From Cupriavidus numazuensis (GTDB taxonomy: Bacteria; Pseudomonadota; Gammaproteobacteria; Burkholderiales; Burkholderiaceae), in contig NZ_CAJPVI010000002.1 of assembly GCF_905397435.1 (NCBI RefSeq), positions 248,001 through 312,000 of the forward strand: DNA of 64,000 nt. Reading direction: 5' to 3'. A model generated the notes under the pieces. It ran no database searches. It was not told the DNA's origin and saw nothing but the letters and a program-made list of their open reading frames with translations. Numbering within the stretch: position 1 is the first letter of the stretch; the number at the start of each line of letters is the position of its first letter. A program made the position numbers and the translations under genes. Of this stretch, positions 49,770 through 57,712 are shown in pieces.

Positions 49770-50650
49770 GGCTTGTGCTCCACGACGGGCTGCTGCACGG
49801 ACACCGTGGCCGTGCGTCCTGACACCAGCCGCACGTCAGGCGGGACCGCATCAAACGTGATGCGCACGGGCACGCGCTGCGCCAGTCGCACCCAGTTGAA
49901 CGTCGGGTTCACGTTCGGCAACAGATTGGAGCCGGCGCTGCGGTCGCGGTCCTCGATGCCGGCGGCGATGCTCTGCACGTGGCCGCGCAAATGGTGCGGC
50001 TCGCCCATGATATGTACGTCGACCGGGCTGCCGATGTGGATGCGATGCAGCTTGGTTTCCTCGAAATAGCCTTCGACATGGAACGACGAGGTATCGACCA
50101 TGGACAGCACGGGCCGTCCGGTGGAAACGTAGTCGCCCAGCCGTGGCAGCCGGTCATTGAGGTAGCCATCGGCAGGGCTGAGCACGCTGGTGCGCTCCAG
50201 GTTCAGGCGCGCGAGCCGTACGGCGGCGTCGGCCTGTGCCAGCGCGGCTTCGGCCTGTTCAACGCGGGCGCGGCCCTGTTCTGCCACCTCGCCTGCGACC
50301 AGGCCATCCAGTGAGCGATTGCGCGCGGATTCGCGCCTTGCCTGCGCCAGCGTCGCGCGCAGTGCCGCGGCATTCGCCGTCGCCTGCTGCAAGGCCAGCG
50401 CGTAGCGGTCACGGTCAATCTCGAACAGCACCTGGCCGCGCCGCACTTGCTGGTTGTCGTGCACGAGCACGCGTGTCACCAGTCCGGATACGTCCGGCGC
50501 AATCTGGACGATATCGGCGCGCACGTGGCCGTCGCGTGTCCACGGCGCGGCCGTGTAGTAGTCCCACAGGTGCCGCAGCACCAGGACAGCGGCAAGCAGT
50601 GCCAGCAGCGTGGGCAACAGCCTGAGGAGGGGGCGGAATCTGAACGTCAT
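49766..50650 (-). CDS. aaeA: HlyD/AaeA-like periplasmic adaptor
   Basis: A 294-residue membrane-fusion protein. One N-terminal helix (LLRLLPTLLALLAAVLVLRH) leads to the lipoyl/barrel core (APWTRDGHVRADIVQIAPDV, VSGLVTRVLVHDNQQVRRGQ), a long coiled hairpin and SPADGYLNDRLPRLGDYVST. It bridges the AaeB-type inner-membrane pump and the NodT channel. The start at 50650 overlaps the DUF1656 gene's stop. Confidence 0.92.
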   Translation of the reverse strand: MTFRFRPLLRLLPTLLALLAAVLVLRHLWDYYTAAPWTRDGHVRADIVQIAPDVSGLVTRVLVHDNQQVRRGQVLFEIDRDRYALALQQATANAAALRATLAQARRESARNRSLDGLVAGEVAEQGRARVEQAEAALAQADAAVRLARLNLERTSVLSPADGYLNDRLPRLGDYVSTGRPVLSMVDTSSFHVEGYFEETKLHRIHIGSPVDVHIMGEPHHLRGHVQSIAAGIEDRDRSAGSNLLPNVNPTFNWVRLAQRVPVRITFDAVPPDVRLVSGRTATVSVQQPVVEHKP

Positions 50651-50856
50651 GTCGGCAGCCTCAGACCGAGGGCGACGACGCCGCCCAGCACGATCACATA
50701 GAGGCAGAGATTGAAGAGGGAGCGATGCCACACGTGCCGGTAGAACCCGAGCCGGGCCAGCAGCACGCGTACGCATGTGGTGGCCGCGAACGCTGCCAGC
50801 ATCAGCACCAGCAGCGCCGGCACGAACACGCCGTAGAGGTCGATCTCAGTGTTCAA
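50647..50856 (-). CDS. aaeX: DUF1656 small membrane protein (AaeX-like)
   Basis: A 69-residue protein with two transmembrane helices (VFVPALLVLMLAAFAATTCV and LFNLCLYVIVLGGVVALGLR) and the family N-terminus MNTEIDLYGVFVPAL. It always accompanies AaeA/AaeB-type exporters. Both ends overlap its neighbours by 4 bases (ATGA-type junctions). Confidence 0.92.
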   Translation of the reverse strand: MNTEIDLYGVFVPALLVLMLAAFAATTCVRVLLARLGFYRHVWHRSLFNLCLYVIVLGGVVALGLRLPT

Positions 50857-52895
50857 GGCCGGGCTCCTGTATCCGGTAGGCCGGCGACGTGCGGCTCGTG
50901 CAGCGTGACACGCAGTACGACGAGCGCGGCAATGGTCTCGTCGCGATGCTCCGGAAGCGCGGCGACCTGGGCAATGGCCGCGTCGATGCAGGCGGGCAAT
51001 TCGACGGACGGCGCTGCGGCATGCCCGCTGCGCAGGCGCGCACGGTAGTGGCGCGCCACCAGTGCCAGCACACGCCGGACCGGCCGCCGTGCGACGGTGG
51101 GCAGCGACGGCAGCGCGCGCCGCAGCGCCAGTGCGCAGAAGCCGACGTGCAGTTCGCTGAAGCCATCCGGGCCGGCGCGCACGGCGCCAAGCCGTGGCAC
51201 CAACTGGCCGAGGCGATCCAGCATGCGCGCGCCAAGCTTCGCGTCATGGTCCGCGCCCGGCCATGCGGCCGCGCCGGCCAGGTCTTGCCAGCTTGCGCGG
51301 ATCAGCCGGCGCGCGGCGACGCTTGCGCCGAACGGACGCGTGGCCAGCGCCCACAGCGGTGCGAACAGCATGGCCGCGGCGTTGGCGAGGCTGCCGTTGA
51401 ACGTGCCAAGAAAGTTGGCATCGTAGACGCTCTGGATATTGGCGAACGACGCCGTGTTCACCGACAGCAGCATGGCAATCAGGTTGAAACCGGGCCGAGT
51501 GATCAGCATGCCGATGCCAAGGTAGGGCACGGCAAGCATGCCCGCGAGCGTCTCGAAATTCTGCGCATGCGGTACCACCAGGAACAGGTAGAACGAGGCC
51601 ACGACGAAGCAGACGGCACTCCAGCGCAGGAAGGAGCGGGCGACCGGCCGCGGCTCGTCGATGGTCGCGAAGAAACAGCACGCGATGGAGGACACCGCCA
51701 CCGCCCCGGCGCCGTCCGGCCAGCCGGAGAAAATCCAGAGCAGGCCCGCGCAGAACACCGCCAGGCCCGTGGATGCGGCACCGAACAACAGCATGCCGTG
51801 GTCGTGATGCAGCGCGCCCCTTGCCGGCATGGTTGCGGCGGCCGGGGTATCGCTCAGTTTCGGAAGCGGCTGGTCGGGCCGGTCGCCGATGCCATGCTGG
51901 AGCGCTGCGCAGTCGCTGCACAACGCGGCCAGTTGCGCGAGCTGGCTGCTTGCCGCCGTCAGCAACTGCGCGTGCCAGCTGTCTGCTGCGGCGCTGGCCA
52001 GCGCCTGGCGATCCGCGTGCGGCGGCGAGCCAGCCAGGCCACCGCGCAGCCATTGCGAGAGCGCCGACAGCGCCTGCGCGAGCGGTGCCGGCACGCCGGC
52101 CGGATGCATGCGCAGCGCCTCCAGCACCGCAGACAGCGCGGACAGCAACGGCATCAGCGTGGTCATGCGTGCCCGCAGGGCGCGCGCATGGCGCAAGGAG
52201 CCGGCGCTTTCGGTGTCGTAGGAAAGCTGGGCGATCAATTGATCCAACGCGAGGATGTCGGCGGCGAGGCGATGGCGGCCTGCGTCGGCCCGAGCATTCG
52301 CGCAGAGGATGTCGTCAGCCCATGCCGCGGCATCCGCCAGCCAGCTCGCGGCGCGTGCGCGCAGGGCCGGGGCGACCTTGACTGGCAGGATGATCGATCC
52401 GACCAGCCCCGCGCAGACAATGCCGATGACGATTTCTTCGATGCGCGCGACGGCCAGATCGAAGATCTGCGCGGGCTGGTCTACCGCCGGCAGCGCCACG
52501 ATCGGCAGCGTGTACGCAGCCAGCAGGAATACATACGCGCGCGGCGAGCGCTGCAGCAGCGACAGGTAGACCAGCGCGACGATCCACAGCGAGATGGCCG
52601 CCATCAGCACGATGGGCATATTGACCAGCAGCGGCACGGTCGCCACCGCGGCGGCGGCGCCCAGCACGGTGCCGGCGACGCGATACGCGGCCTTGGAGCG
52701 CGTGGCGCCCGTCAGCGGATGCGAGACGAAGTACACCGTCGCCATGGCCCAGTAGGGCCGCGGCAAGCCTAGCGCCAGCGCGATATAGAGCGCGAGCATG
52801 GCGGCCAGGAATGCTTTCAGCGAAAACAGCCACTGTCGTGCATTCGGCCGCATGGCCATGAGATCGAGTTTTAGTGTTCTGGTTTGGGGGCGCAT
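50853..52895 (-). CDS. aaeB: FUSC/AaeB-family aromatic acid exporter
   Basis: A 680-residue inner-membrane pump of the FUSC (AaeB/ArAE) family. It has two blocks of five or six helices, one near the N-terminus (WLFSLKAFLAAMLALYIALA, GLPRPYWAMATVYFVSHPLT) and one near the centre (GMLLFGAASTGLAVFCAGLL). A cytoplasmic region separates them, and a further soluble C-terminal region follows. AaeB exports hydroxylated aromatic acids. Start ATG 52895, or ATG 52853 (MRPNARQW). First gene of the operon, divergent from LysR. Confidence 0.9.
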   Translation of the reverse strand: MRPQTRTLKLDLMAMRPNARQWLFSLKAFLAAMLALYIALALGLPRPYWAMATVYFVSHPLTGATRSKAAYRVAGTVLGAAAAVATVPLLVNMPIVLMAAISLWIVALVYLSLLQRSPRAYVFLLAAYTLPIVALPAVDQPAQIFDLAVARIEEIVIGIVCAGLVGSIILPVKVAPALRARAASWLADAAAWADDILCANARADAGRHRLAADILALDQLIAQLSYDTESAGSLRHARALRARMTTLMPLLSALSAVLEALRMHPAGVPAPLAQALSALSQWLRGGLAGSPPHADRQALASAAADSWHAQLLTAASSQLAQLAALCSDCAALQHGIGDRPDQPLPKLSDTPAAATMPARGALHHDHGMLLFGAASTGLAVFCAGLLWIFSGWPDGAGAVAVSSIACCFFATIDEPRPVARSFLRWSAVCFVVASFYLFLVVPHAQNFETLAGMLAVPYLGIGMLITRPGFNLIAMLLSVNTASFANIQSVYDANFLGTFNGSLANAAAMLFAPLWALATRPFGASVAARRLIRASWQDLAGAAAWPGADHDAKLGARMLDRLGQLVPRLGAVRAGPDGFSELHVGFCALALRRALPSLPTVARRPVRRVLALVARHYRARLRSGHAAAPSVELPACIDAAIAQVAALPEHRDETIAALVVLRVTLHEPHVAGLPDTGARP

Positions 52896-52980
52896 CGTGC
52901 GCCGCCTGGTGCGGCCTTGTTGCCGGACGCAGGCGTAAGCGGAGCGTGGAAGCGAAGTGTAGTCAAATGGCGGCCATTCC

Positions 52981-53005
52981 AATCATGATTTAAAATTCCT
53001 GGAAT
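52981..53005. promoter_or_regulatory. Paired palindromes in the LysR/aaeB divergent region
   Basis: AATCATGATT (52981-52990) and ATTCCTGGAAT (52995-53005) are perfect palindromes, 5 bases apart, in the 144-base space between the divergent starts. This fits LysR-type binding sites serving both genes. Confidence 0.5.
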
Positions 53006-53039
53006 CATTCAGTATTTTCATGGAAGTGCTGCCACCGTC

Positions 53040-53948
53040 ATGCCGATCGATATCCGCGCGCTGCGCTACTTTGTCGAAACCGCACGCCTGAGGAGTTTTA
53101 CGCAGGCGGCCACGTCGCTGTTCGTCACGCAATCGACCATCAGCAAGATGGTCCGGCAGCTCGAAGACGAGGTCGGGCAGCCGCTGCTGATCCGCGAAGG
53201 CAAGACGGTGCGGCTGACCGATGTGGGCCGCGTGGTGTACGAGCGCGGGCAGGAGGCACTTGGCGTGGTGCACCGGCTCACGCTGGAGGTCGCGGACTTG
53301 TCATCGCTGGGACGCGGACAGTTGACCGTCGGCATTCCGCCCATGGTCAACCTGTTCTTCTCGCCCGCCGTCAGCGCATTCCGCAAGCGCTATCCGAACC
53401 TTGAACTGCATCTGGCCGAGCATGGCGGCCATCTGGTCGAACAGATGGTGGCCAGCGGGGAACTGGAGGTGGGCGCCACAGTGCTGCCGGTGGACAGCGG
53501 CGTGGAACTGGCGACGCAGCCGTTCGCCAACTATCCGATCTGGGCCGTGGGGCCGCGCAAGGCGGCCTGGGCCCGTGGCAAGACCGTCAGCCTGGCGGCG
53601 CTGCGCGATGAACCGTTGGTGCTGCTGACTGACGCGTTCTCGCTCACGCACAAGCTGCGCCTGGCGTTCCTGGAGGCGCGCATCGAGCCGCGCGTGGTCG
53701 CGCAAAGCGGCCACTGGGATTTCCTGGCGTCGATGGCGGCTGCCGGTCTTGGCACAACGTTCCTGCCTCAGCCCTTCCTGGCACGGTTGCAGGACCGGGA
53801 CAACCTGGCCGTAGCGCGGCTGACTGAGCCCGCGATGGACTGGGCGCTGGCGCATACCTGGCTGCCGGGCCGTTATCTTTCGCACGCGGCGCGGGCATGG
53901 CTGGCGGTCTGCGACGAGGTATTGGGCGGGAAGACGCTGTCGGCGTGA
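53040..53948 (+). CDS. LysR family regulator, probable control of the AaeB-type efflux operon
   Basis: A 302-residue LysR-type regulator. The N-terminal winged helix (MPIDIRALRYFVETARLRSF, ... SLFVTQSTISKMVRQLEDEV) is followed by an effector-binding periplasmic-protein-like domain (RGQLTVGIPPMVNLFFSPAV onward). It is divergently transcribed from the aaeB operon (144 bases between starts), the standard arrangement for control by its own regulator, as with AaeR. Confidence 0.93.
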   Translation: MPIDIRALRYFVETARLRSFTQAATSLFVTQSTISKMVRQLEDEVGQPLLIREGKTVRLTDVGRVVYERGQEALGVVHRLTLEVADLSSLGRGQLTVGIPPMVNLFFSPAVSAFRKRYPNLELHLAEHGGHLVEQMVASGELEVGATVLPVDSGVELATQPFANYPIWAVGPRKAAWARGKTVSLAALRDEPLVLLTDAFSLTHKLRLAFLEARIEPRVVAQSGHWDFLASMAAAGLGTTFLPQPFLARLQDRDNLAVARLTEPAMDWALAHTWLPGRYLSHAARAWLAVCDEVLGGKTLSA

Positions 53949-54022
53949 ACCTGTCTTGTCCCGGCTGGGCCTGGGGCAGGCCGAGTTGCTGGCGAGCACA
54001 GCAACGGTTCGCGGTGATCGCG

Positions 54023-54607
54023 CTATCGGACTTCTGGTGAAGGGTAGCGGGACGTGGCGCTCGATGCGCCGGACGTGTCGCATCGTCCGGGCGGGACGTG
54101 CAGCAGAACCAGCGGCTCCTGTCCCGCCATATAGCGGTAGTCCAGCGTCACGCCGAGCTTGCCCAGTACCGGGACGTCCGGATTGCGGCAAACGCCGCGC
54201 TCGAGGATCGGCCGGGCCGACACCATGAAGGCCTTGGTGTCCTCGCGCTTCGGTTCGACGCCCGTCACCTGCAGGTGAAACTCCACGATCTTCCCGGGCC
54301 GCGTGGCGCAGCCGGTCAGGCGGGTCGAACTATCGAGCACGATTGGGGTGGCTCGCGCGAGTTCCGCGCAGGCCATGCCGAGCTGGCGTTCGGCATCGCG
54401 CGCGGTCAGCCGCGTCACTCCCGCCATGCCGCTTGGCTTGCCGCGTACGGTGCCCAGCAGCAGGCTGGCCAGTCCGGAAAGCGCAGGCGCGGCAAAACTG
54501 GGCGGGGACGCAGCGACGAGCAGCAGGGCGAGCAGCCATGATGCCCGCCGTTTATCGGCAGGAAGGCAGGGGAAAGGCATGAAAGACCGCAACGCAGGCA
54601 GAAACAT
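54023..54607 (-). CDS. Secreted protein of unknown family (paralogue of the protein at 1103-1684)
   Basis: About 194 residues from ATG 54607 (other in-frame ATGs at 54628 and 54580). A signal-peptide-like segment (RRASWLLALLLVAASPPSFA) precedes a mature part with MACAELARATPIVLDSSTRL, TGCATRPGKIVEFHLQVTGV and CRNPDVPVLGKLGVTLDYRY. These align in order with the protein at the window start, including matching Cys positions. The C-terminus differs (Arg/Ser-rich). No domain recognised. The pair probably represents an ancient duplication of a periplasmic protein family. Confidence 0.72.
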   Translation of the reverse strand: MFLPALRSFMPFPCLPADKRRASWLLALLLVAASPPSFAAPALSGLASLLLGTVRGKPSGMAGVTRLTARDAERQLGMACAELARATPIVLDSSTRLTGCATRPGKIVEFHLQVTGVEPKREDTKAFMVSARPILERGVCRNPDVPVLGKLGVTLDYRYMAGQEPLVLLHVPPGRCDTSGASSATSRYPSPEVR

Positions 54608-54726
54608 CTCGTAACACGCGATGTCCACTGTAGCGCGCGGCGGTGCCGATTGTTGTCAGGCGTTGTCCTACGGCGCAACAAGGTCTTGATTTGCATTGCG
54701 GGGAGCAGGGCGCCGGAGCAGAACGC

Positions 54727-55422
54727 CTATTGCGTCCAATAGACATCCACCGGCGTGCTGTCCTGGTGCAGCAGGTAGCTGACCGGCAACATCGGCGTGG
54801 GCTCCATGGTCGCGGCATCGAATACCTGTTTCTTCCACGGCCCGCTGAAGCTGATCAGTACGCGCCGCGCGCCCAGCAGGGCACGCAGGTTCAGGCTGAC
54901 GCGGCGGTGCGGCGCCGCGCGTGGGCTCATGGCGAGGTAGCCTGGCGGCTCGTTCAGCGACAGGCCTACGGGCAGTTCGGGCGCATCCGCAAACAGCGAC
55001 GCGGTATGGCCGTCATCGCCCATGCCGAGCACGACCACGTCGGGCTGGCGGTAATTGCGGTTCAGTTCGGCCACGACGGCCGAGGTGTCGATCTCCGCGA
55101 TTTCCGTACAGAACGTTGGCACGGGCGGCTGGAACGACGCGCGCGACGCGGCCTGGCGCAGCAGTGCGTCGCAGACGAGCCGCGCATTGCTGTCTGTGTG
55201 GTCGATCGGCACCATCCGCTCATCGACGAGCATGACGCTGATGCGATCCCATGGCAGGGGGCGCTGCTGCAATGCCGCGAACAGCGGCAGCGGCAAACGG
55301 TCCCCCGAGATGGCCAGGCAAGCTTCGTCCTTGCTGGCCAGCGTGCGCTCCAGCTCGCACGCGACGGCGCGCGCCATGGCATCGGCGTGCGCGCAGGCAT
55401 CGTTCAGTTCGATTTGGCGCAT
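54727..55422 (-). CDS. pgl: 6-phosphogluconolactonase
   Basis: A 231-residue enzyme hydrolysing 6-phosphogluconolactone in the oxidative pentose phosphate / Entner-Doudoroff route. Motifs: SVMLVDERMVP with the HTDSNARLV stretch, and LGMGDDGHTASLFADAP with the catalytic His. The first phosphate-binding loop is unusual (AISGDRLPLPLFAAL where SGGSTP is normal). ATG 55422 has GGGAGGAA upstream. zwf and glk, common neighbours in Cupriavidus-type clusters, are not adjacent here. Confidence 0.9.
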   Translation of the reverse strand: MRQIELNDACAHADAMARAVACELERTLASKDEACLAISGDRLPLPLFAALQQRPLPWDRISVMLVDERMVPIDHTDSNARLVCDALLRQAASRASFQPPVPTFCTEIAEIDTSAVVAELNRNYRQPDVVVLGMGDDGHTASLFADAPELPVGLSLNEPPGYLAMSPRAAPHRRVSLNLRALLGARRVLISFSGPWKKQVFDAATMEPTPMLPVSYLLHQDSTPVDVYWTQ

Positions 55423-55768
55423 TGGCTTCCTCCCTGCAGGTGGCGGCAAAGCGATCCACGGCGGGGTGCAAACGCCCTGGCTCGCGTGCGGCCGGACGGC
55501 ATGCTCACGCCGATATTCCGGTCCACGTTTCGGGTCGCGCTTTTGGCCGGTTCGGCGGTTTGCCGGGCACAGCGCTTGTTGGATGAATCGATTCTAGGTG
55601 CCAAACGGTGCGCTGCACAATCGGGCATGCACTGACACGGTGGTGAAGGTGCGTCGAGTGCACTTCGGACTGCGTTGGTATGCGGCTGGCGTCACAATTC
55701 CCGCTCATGCGCAACAAGGGAGCGTTGACGAGCAGCGTAGCGCGCGCTGTTGCGGCGCGAAAAGCGGC
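55423..55768. other. 346-base region upstream of pgl
   Basis: No gene seen. On the minus strand a TAGAAT -10-like box (55596-55591) with a weak -35 (TTGTGC, 18-base spacer) could start pgl transcription. Confidence 0.35.
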
Positions 55769-56110
55769 TCAGGAACCGCCGCGGTCGACCAGCACGACGG
55801 TCACGAGCAATGACGCGTTGGTGATCGCGTTGACATCATGTGGGGCACCCGCCCCAAGGTAGAGCAGGTCGCCCTGGTGCAGGCGCCGCTGGGCGCCGTC
55901 CACGCCGATCTCGACTTCGCCTTCCAGGCACTGGATCGTGGATGCCCCGGCGACGGAGTGGGAGCCGACACGCTTGCCCGCCGGCAGTACCATGCGCATC
56001 ACTTCCAGCCCGTGTTCCTTGAACAGGGCGGCACTCGGCGTCTGCGTGAGTTGCTTGCCGAGCGGCAGCACGCTGGCGACTTCGCCGGAAGACAGGTGGG
56101 GCAGAGACAT
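55769..56110 (-). CDS. Cupin-domain protein
   Basis: A 113-residue single cupin. Beta-barrel motif 1 is weak (LPAGKRVGSHSVAGASTIQC) and motif 2 is LYLGAGAPHDVNAITNASLL, with HSVAG and PHDV histidines as possible metal ligands. It may be an uncharacterised sensor or detoxifying enzyme. ATG 56110 has GAGGAG upstream. Solitary between pgl and the RND operon. Confidence 0.82.
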   Translation of the reverse strand: MSLPHLSSGEVASVLPLGKQLTQTPSAALFKEHGLEVMRMVLPAGKRVGSHSVAGASTIQCLEGEVEIGVDGAQRRLHQGDLLYLGAGAPHDVNAITNASLLVTVVLVDRGGS

Positions 56111-56242
56111 GGCGGGACTCCTCGTTGCGGCGTTGTCTGGCGGGAATGACATGCGACCTCGTCATTGTAGGAGCCATGAACGTCCCGCCGGACCCGCGCA
56201 ACGATGGCCAGCCAACTTTGCGCCGGCTGGCTCCGCCGGGGA

Positions 56243-57712
56243 TCAGGACGCGGGCGCGGGCGCCGGCTGGCTGCCGGTGTCGGCAGCAGTGCCGGTCTGG
56301 TCATGCCAGCCGCCGCCGAGGGCCTTGTAGAGATTGACCTCGCTGGTCAGCTGTTCCTGCCGCGCGACGATCAGGAGTTGCTGCGCGTTGTAGAGCGATC
56401 GCTGCGCATCCAGCACCGCCAGGTAGCTGTCCACGCCGGTACGGTAGCGGCGGTCGGCGAGGTTGTAGGCATCCTGCGCCGCTTCGACAAAACGCAGCTG
56501 CGCCTCGAGCTGGCTGGTGTACGTGCCGCGCGCGGCGAGGCCATCGGAGACTTCGCGGAAGGCCGTCTGGATCGTGCGCTCGTACTGCGCGATGTTGATG
56601 TCCTTCTGGATCTTCGCGTAGTCGAGGCTCGCGCGCAGGCTGCCGGCCGTGAACAGCGGCAGGCTGATCTGCGGCTGGAACAGCCAGGTGCCCGATCCGG
56701 CCTTGAACAGGCCGGACAGTTCATTGCTGGCCGTGCCCGCCGAAGCCGTCAGGGCGATGCGCGGGAAAAACGCCGCGCGCGCCGCGCCGATATTGGCGTT
56801 GGCCGAGCGCAGGCGGTGTTCGGCCGCGAGCACGTCGGGCCGGTTTTGCAGCAGGTCGGACGGCAAGCCTGCCGGCACGTCCGCCGTCAGCTTCTGTTCG
56901 AGCGGCAACGGTGGTGGCAGGTCGTCCGGCATGCCGGTGCCCAGTAACAGCATCAGCGCATTCTCGTCCTGCGCGACCAGGCGCGTGTAGCGCGCCAGGC
57001 TGGCGCGCGCGTTTTCCACGGCGGTCTGCGACTGCCGCAGGTCCAGGCGTGAGGCAATGCCCTCCTCGTAGCTGCGGCGCGTCAGGCCATAGCTGCGCTC
57101 GTAGTTCGCCAGCGTATTGCGCGTGAGCGTGAGCTGGGCGTCATCGGCGAGCAGCGCCAGGTAGGCGTTGGCCACGCTGGCCACCAGCGCGATCTGTGCG
57201 CTGCGGCGGGTTTCGTCGCTCGCGAAGTATTGCTCGAGCGCCGCTTCGCTGAGGCTGCGGATGCGGCCGAACAGGTCGAGCTCCCATGCTGTGGTGCCGA
57301 GCGACACGCCGTACTGGCTCGCGATCATGCGCCGTCCGGTGGTGGACAGGTCCGCGGGAATGCGCTGGCGCGTTTCCTGCGCGGCCACGCCGATCGCGGG
57401 GAACAGGTCGGCCCGCTCGATCTGGTATTGCGCACGGAACGCTTCGACGTTCAGTGCCGCCACGCGCAGGTCGCGGTTATTGTCGAGCGCGACTTCGATC
57501 AGTCGGCGCAGCCGCGCGTCGGCAAAGAAGTCGCGCCAGCCGAGATCGGTCGCACGCACCTGCTGCGCGCCTGGGGCGGTATCGGCTGTCGCATAGGCGG
57601 CGCCTTGCGGGTAGGCTTGCGCCACCGGCAGCGCCGGCTGTTCATACGAGGGAATCAGGCTGCAACCGGCCAGCAGGGCGACGGCGGCAGCACAGGTCAG
57701 GGTCTTCTTCAT
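56243..57712 (-). CDS. RND efflux outer-membrane channel (OprM/NodT family)
   Basis: A 489-residue lipoprotein TolC-like channel. Lipobox LLAGC ([20 protein letters not shown]), Cys at residue 17. Two OMF repeats: [20 protein letters not shown] ... and [20 protein letters not shown]. Ends with [12 protein letters not shown] and a Pro/Ala tail. Its start overlaps the pump gene's stop (ATGA), so it is translated with it. Confidence 0.94.
   Translation of the reverse strand: MKKTLTCAAAVALLAGCSLIPSYEQPALPVAQAYPQGAAYATADTAPGAQQVRATDLGWRDFFADARLRRLIEVALDNNRDLRVAALNVEAFRAQYQIERADLFPAIGVAAQETRQRIPADLSTTGRRMIASQYGVSLGTTAWELDLFGRIRSLSEAALEQYFASDETRRSAQIALVASVANAYLALLADDAQLTLTRNTLANYERSYGLTRRSYEEGIASRLDLRQSQTAVENARASLARYTRLVAQDENALMLLLGTGMPDDLPPPLPLEQKLTADVPAGLPSDLLQNRPDVLAAEHRLRSANANIGAARAAFFPRIALTASAGTASNELSGLFKAGSGTWLFQPQISLPLFTAGSLRASLDYAKIQKDINIAQYERTIQTAFREVSDGLAARGTYTSQLEAQLRFVEAAQDAYNLADRRYRTGVDSYLAVLDAQRSLYNAQQLLIVARQEQLTSEVNLYKALGGGWHDQTGTAADTGSQPAPAPAS

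Noticed and set aside
50889..52772. Plus-strand 627-codon frame opposite aaeB
   Set aside because: Antisense shadow with no recognisable motif; aaeB is conserved in full on the other strand.
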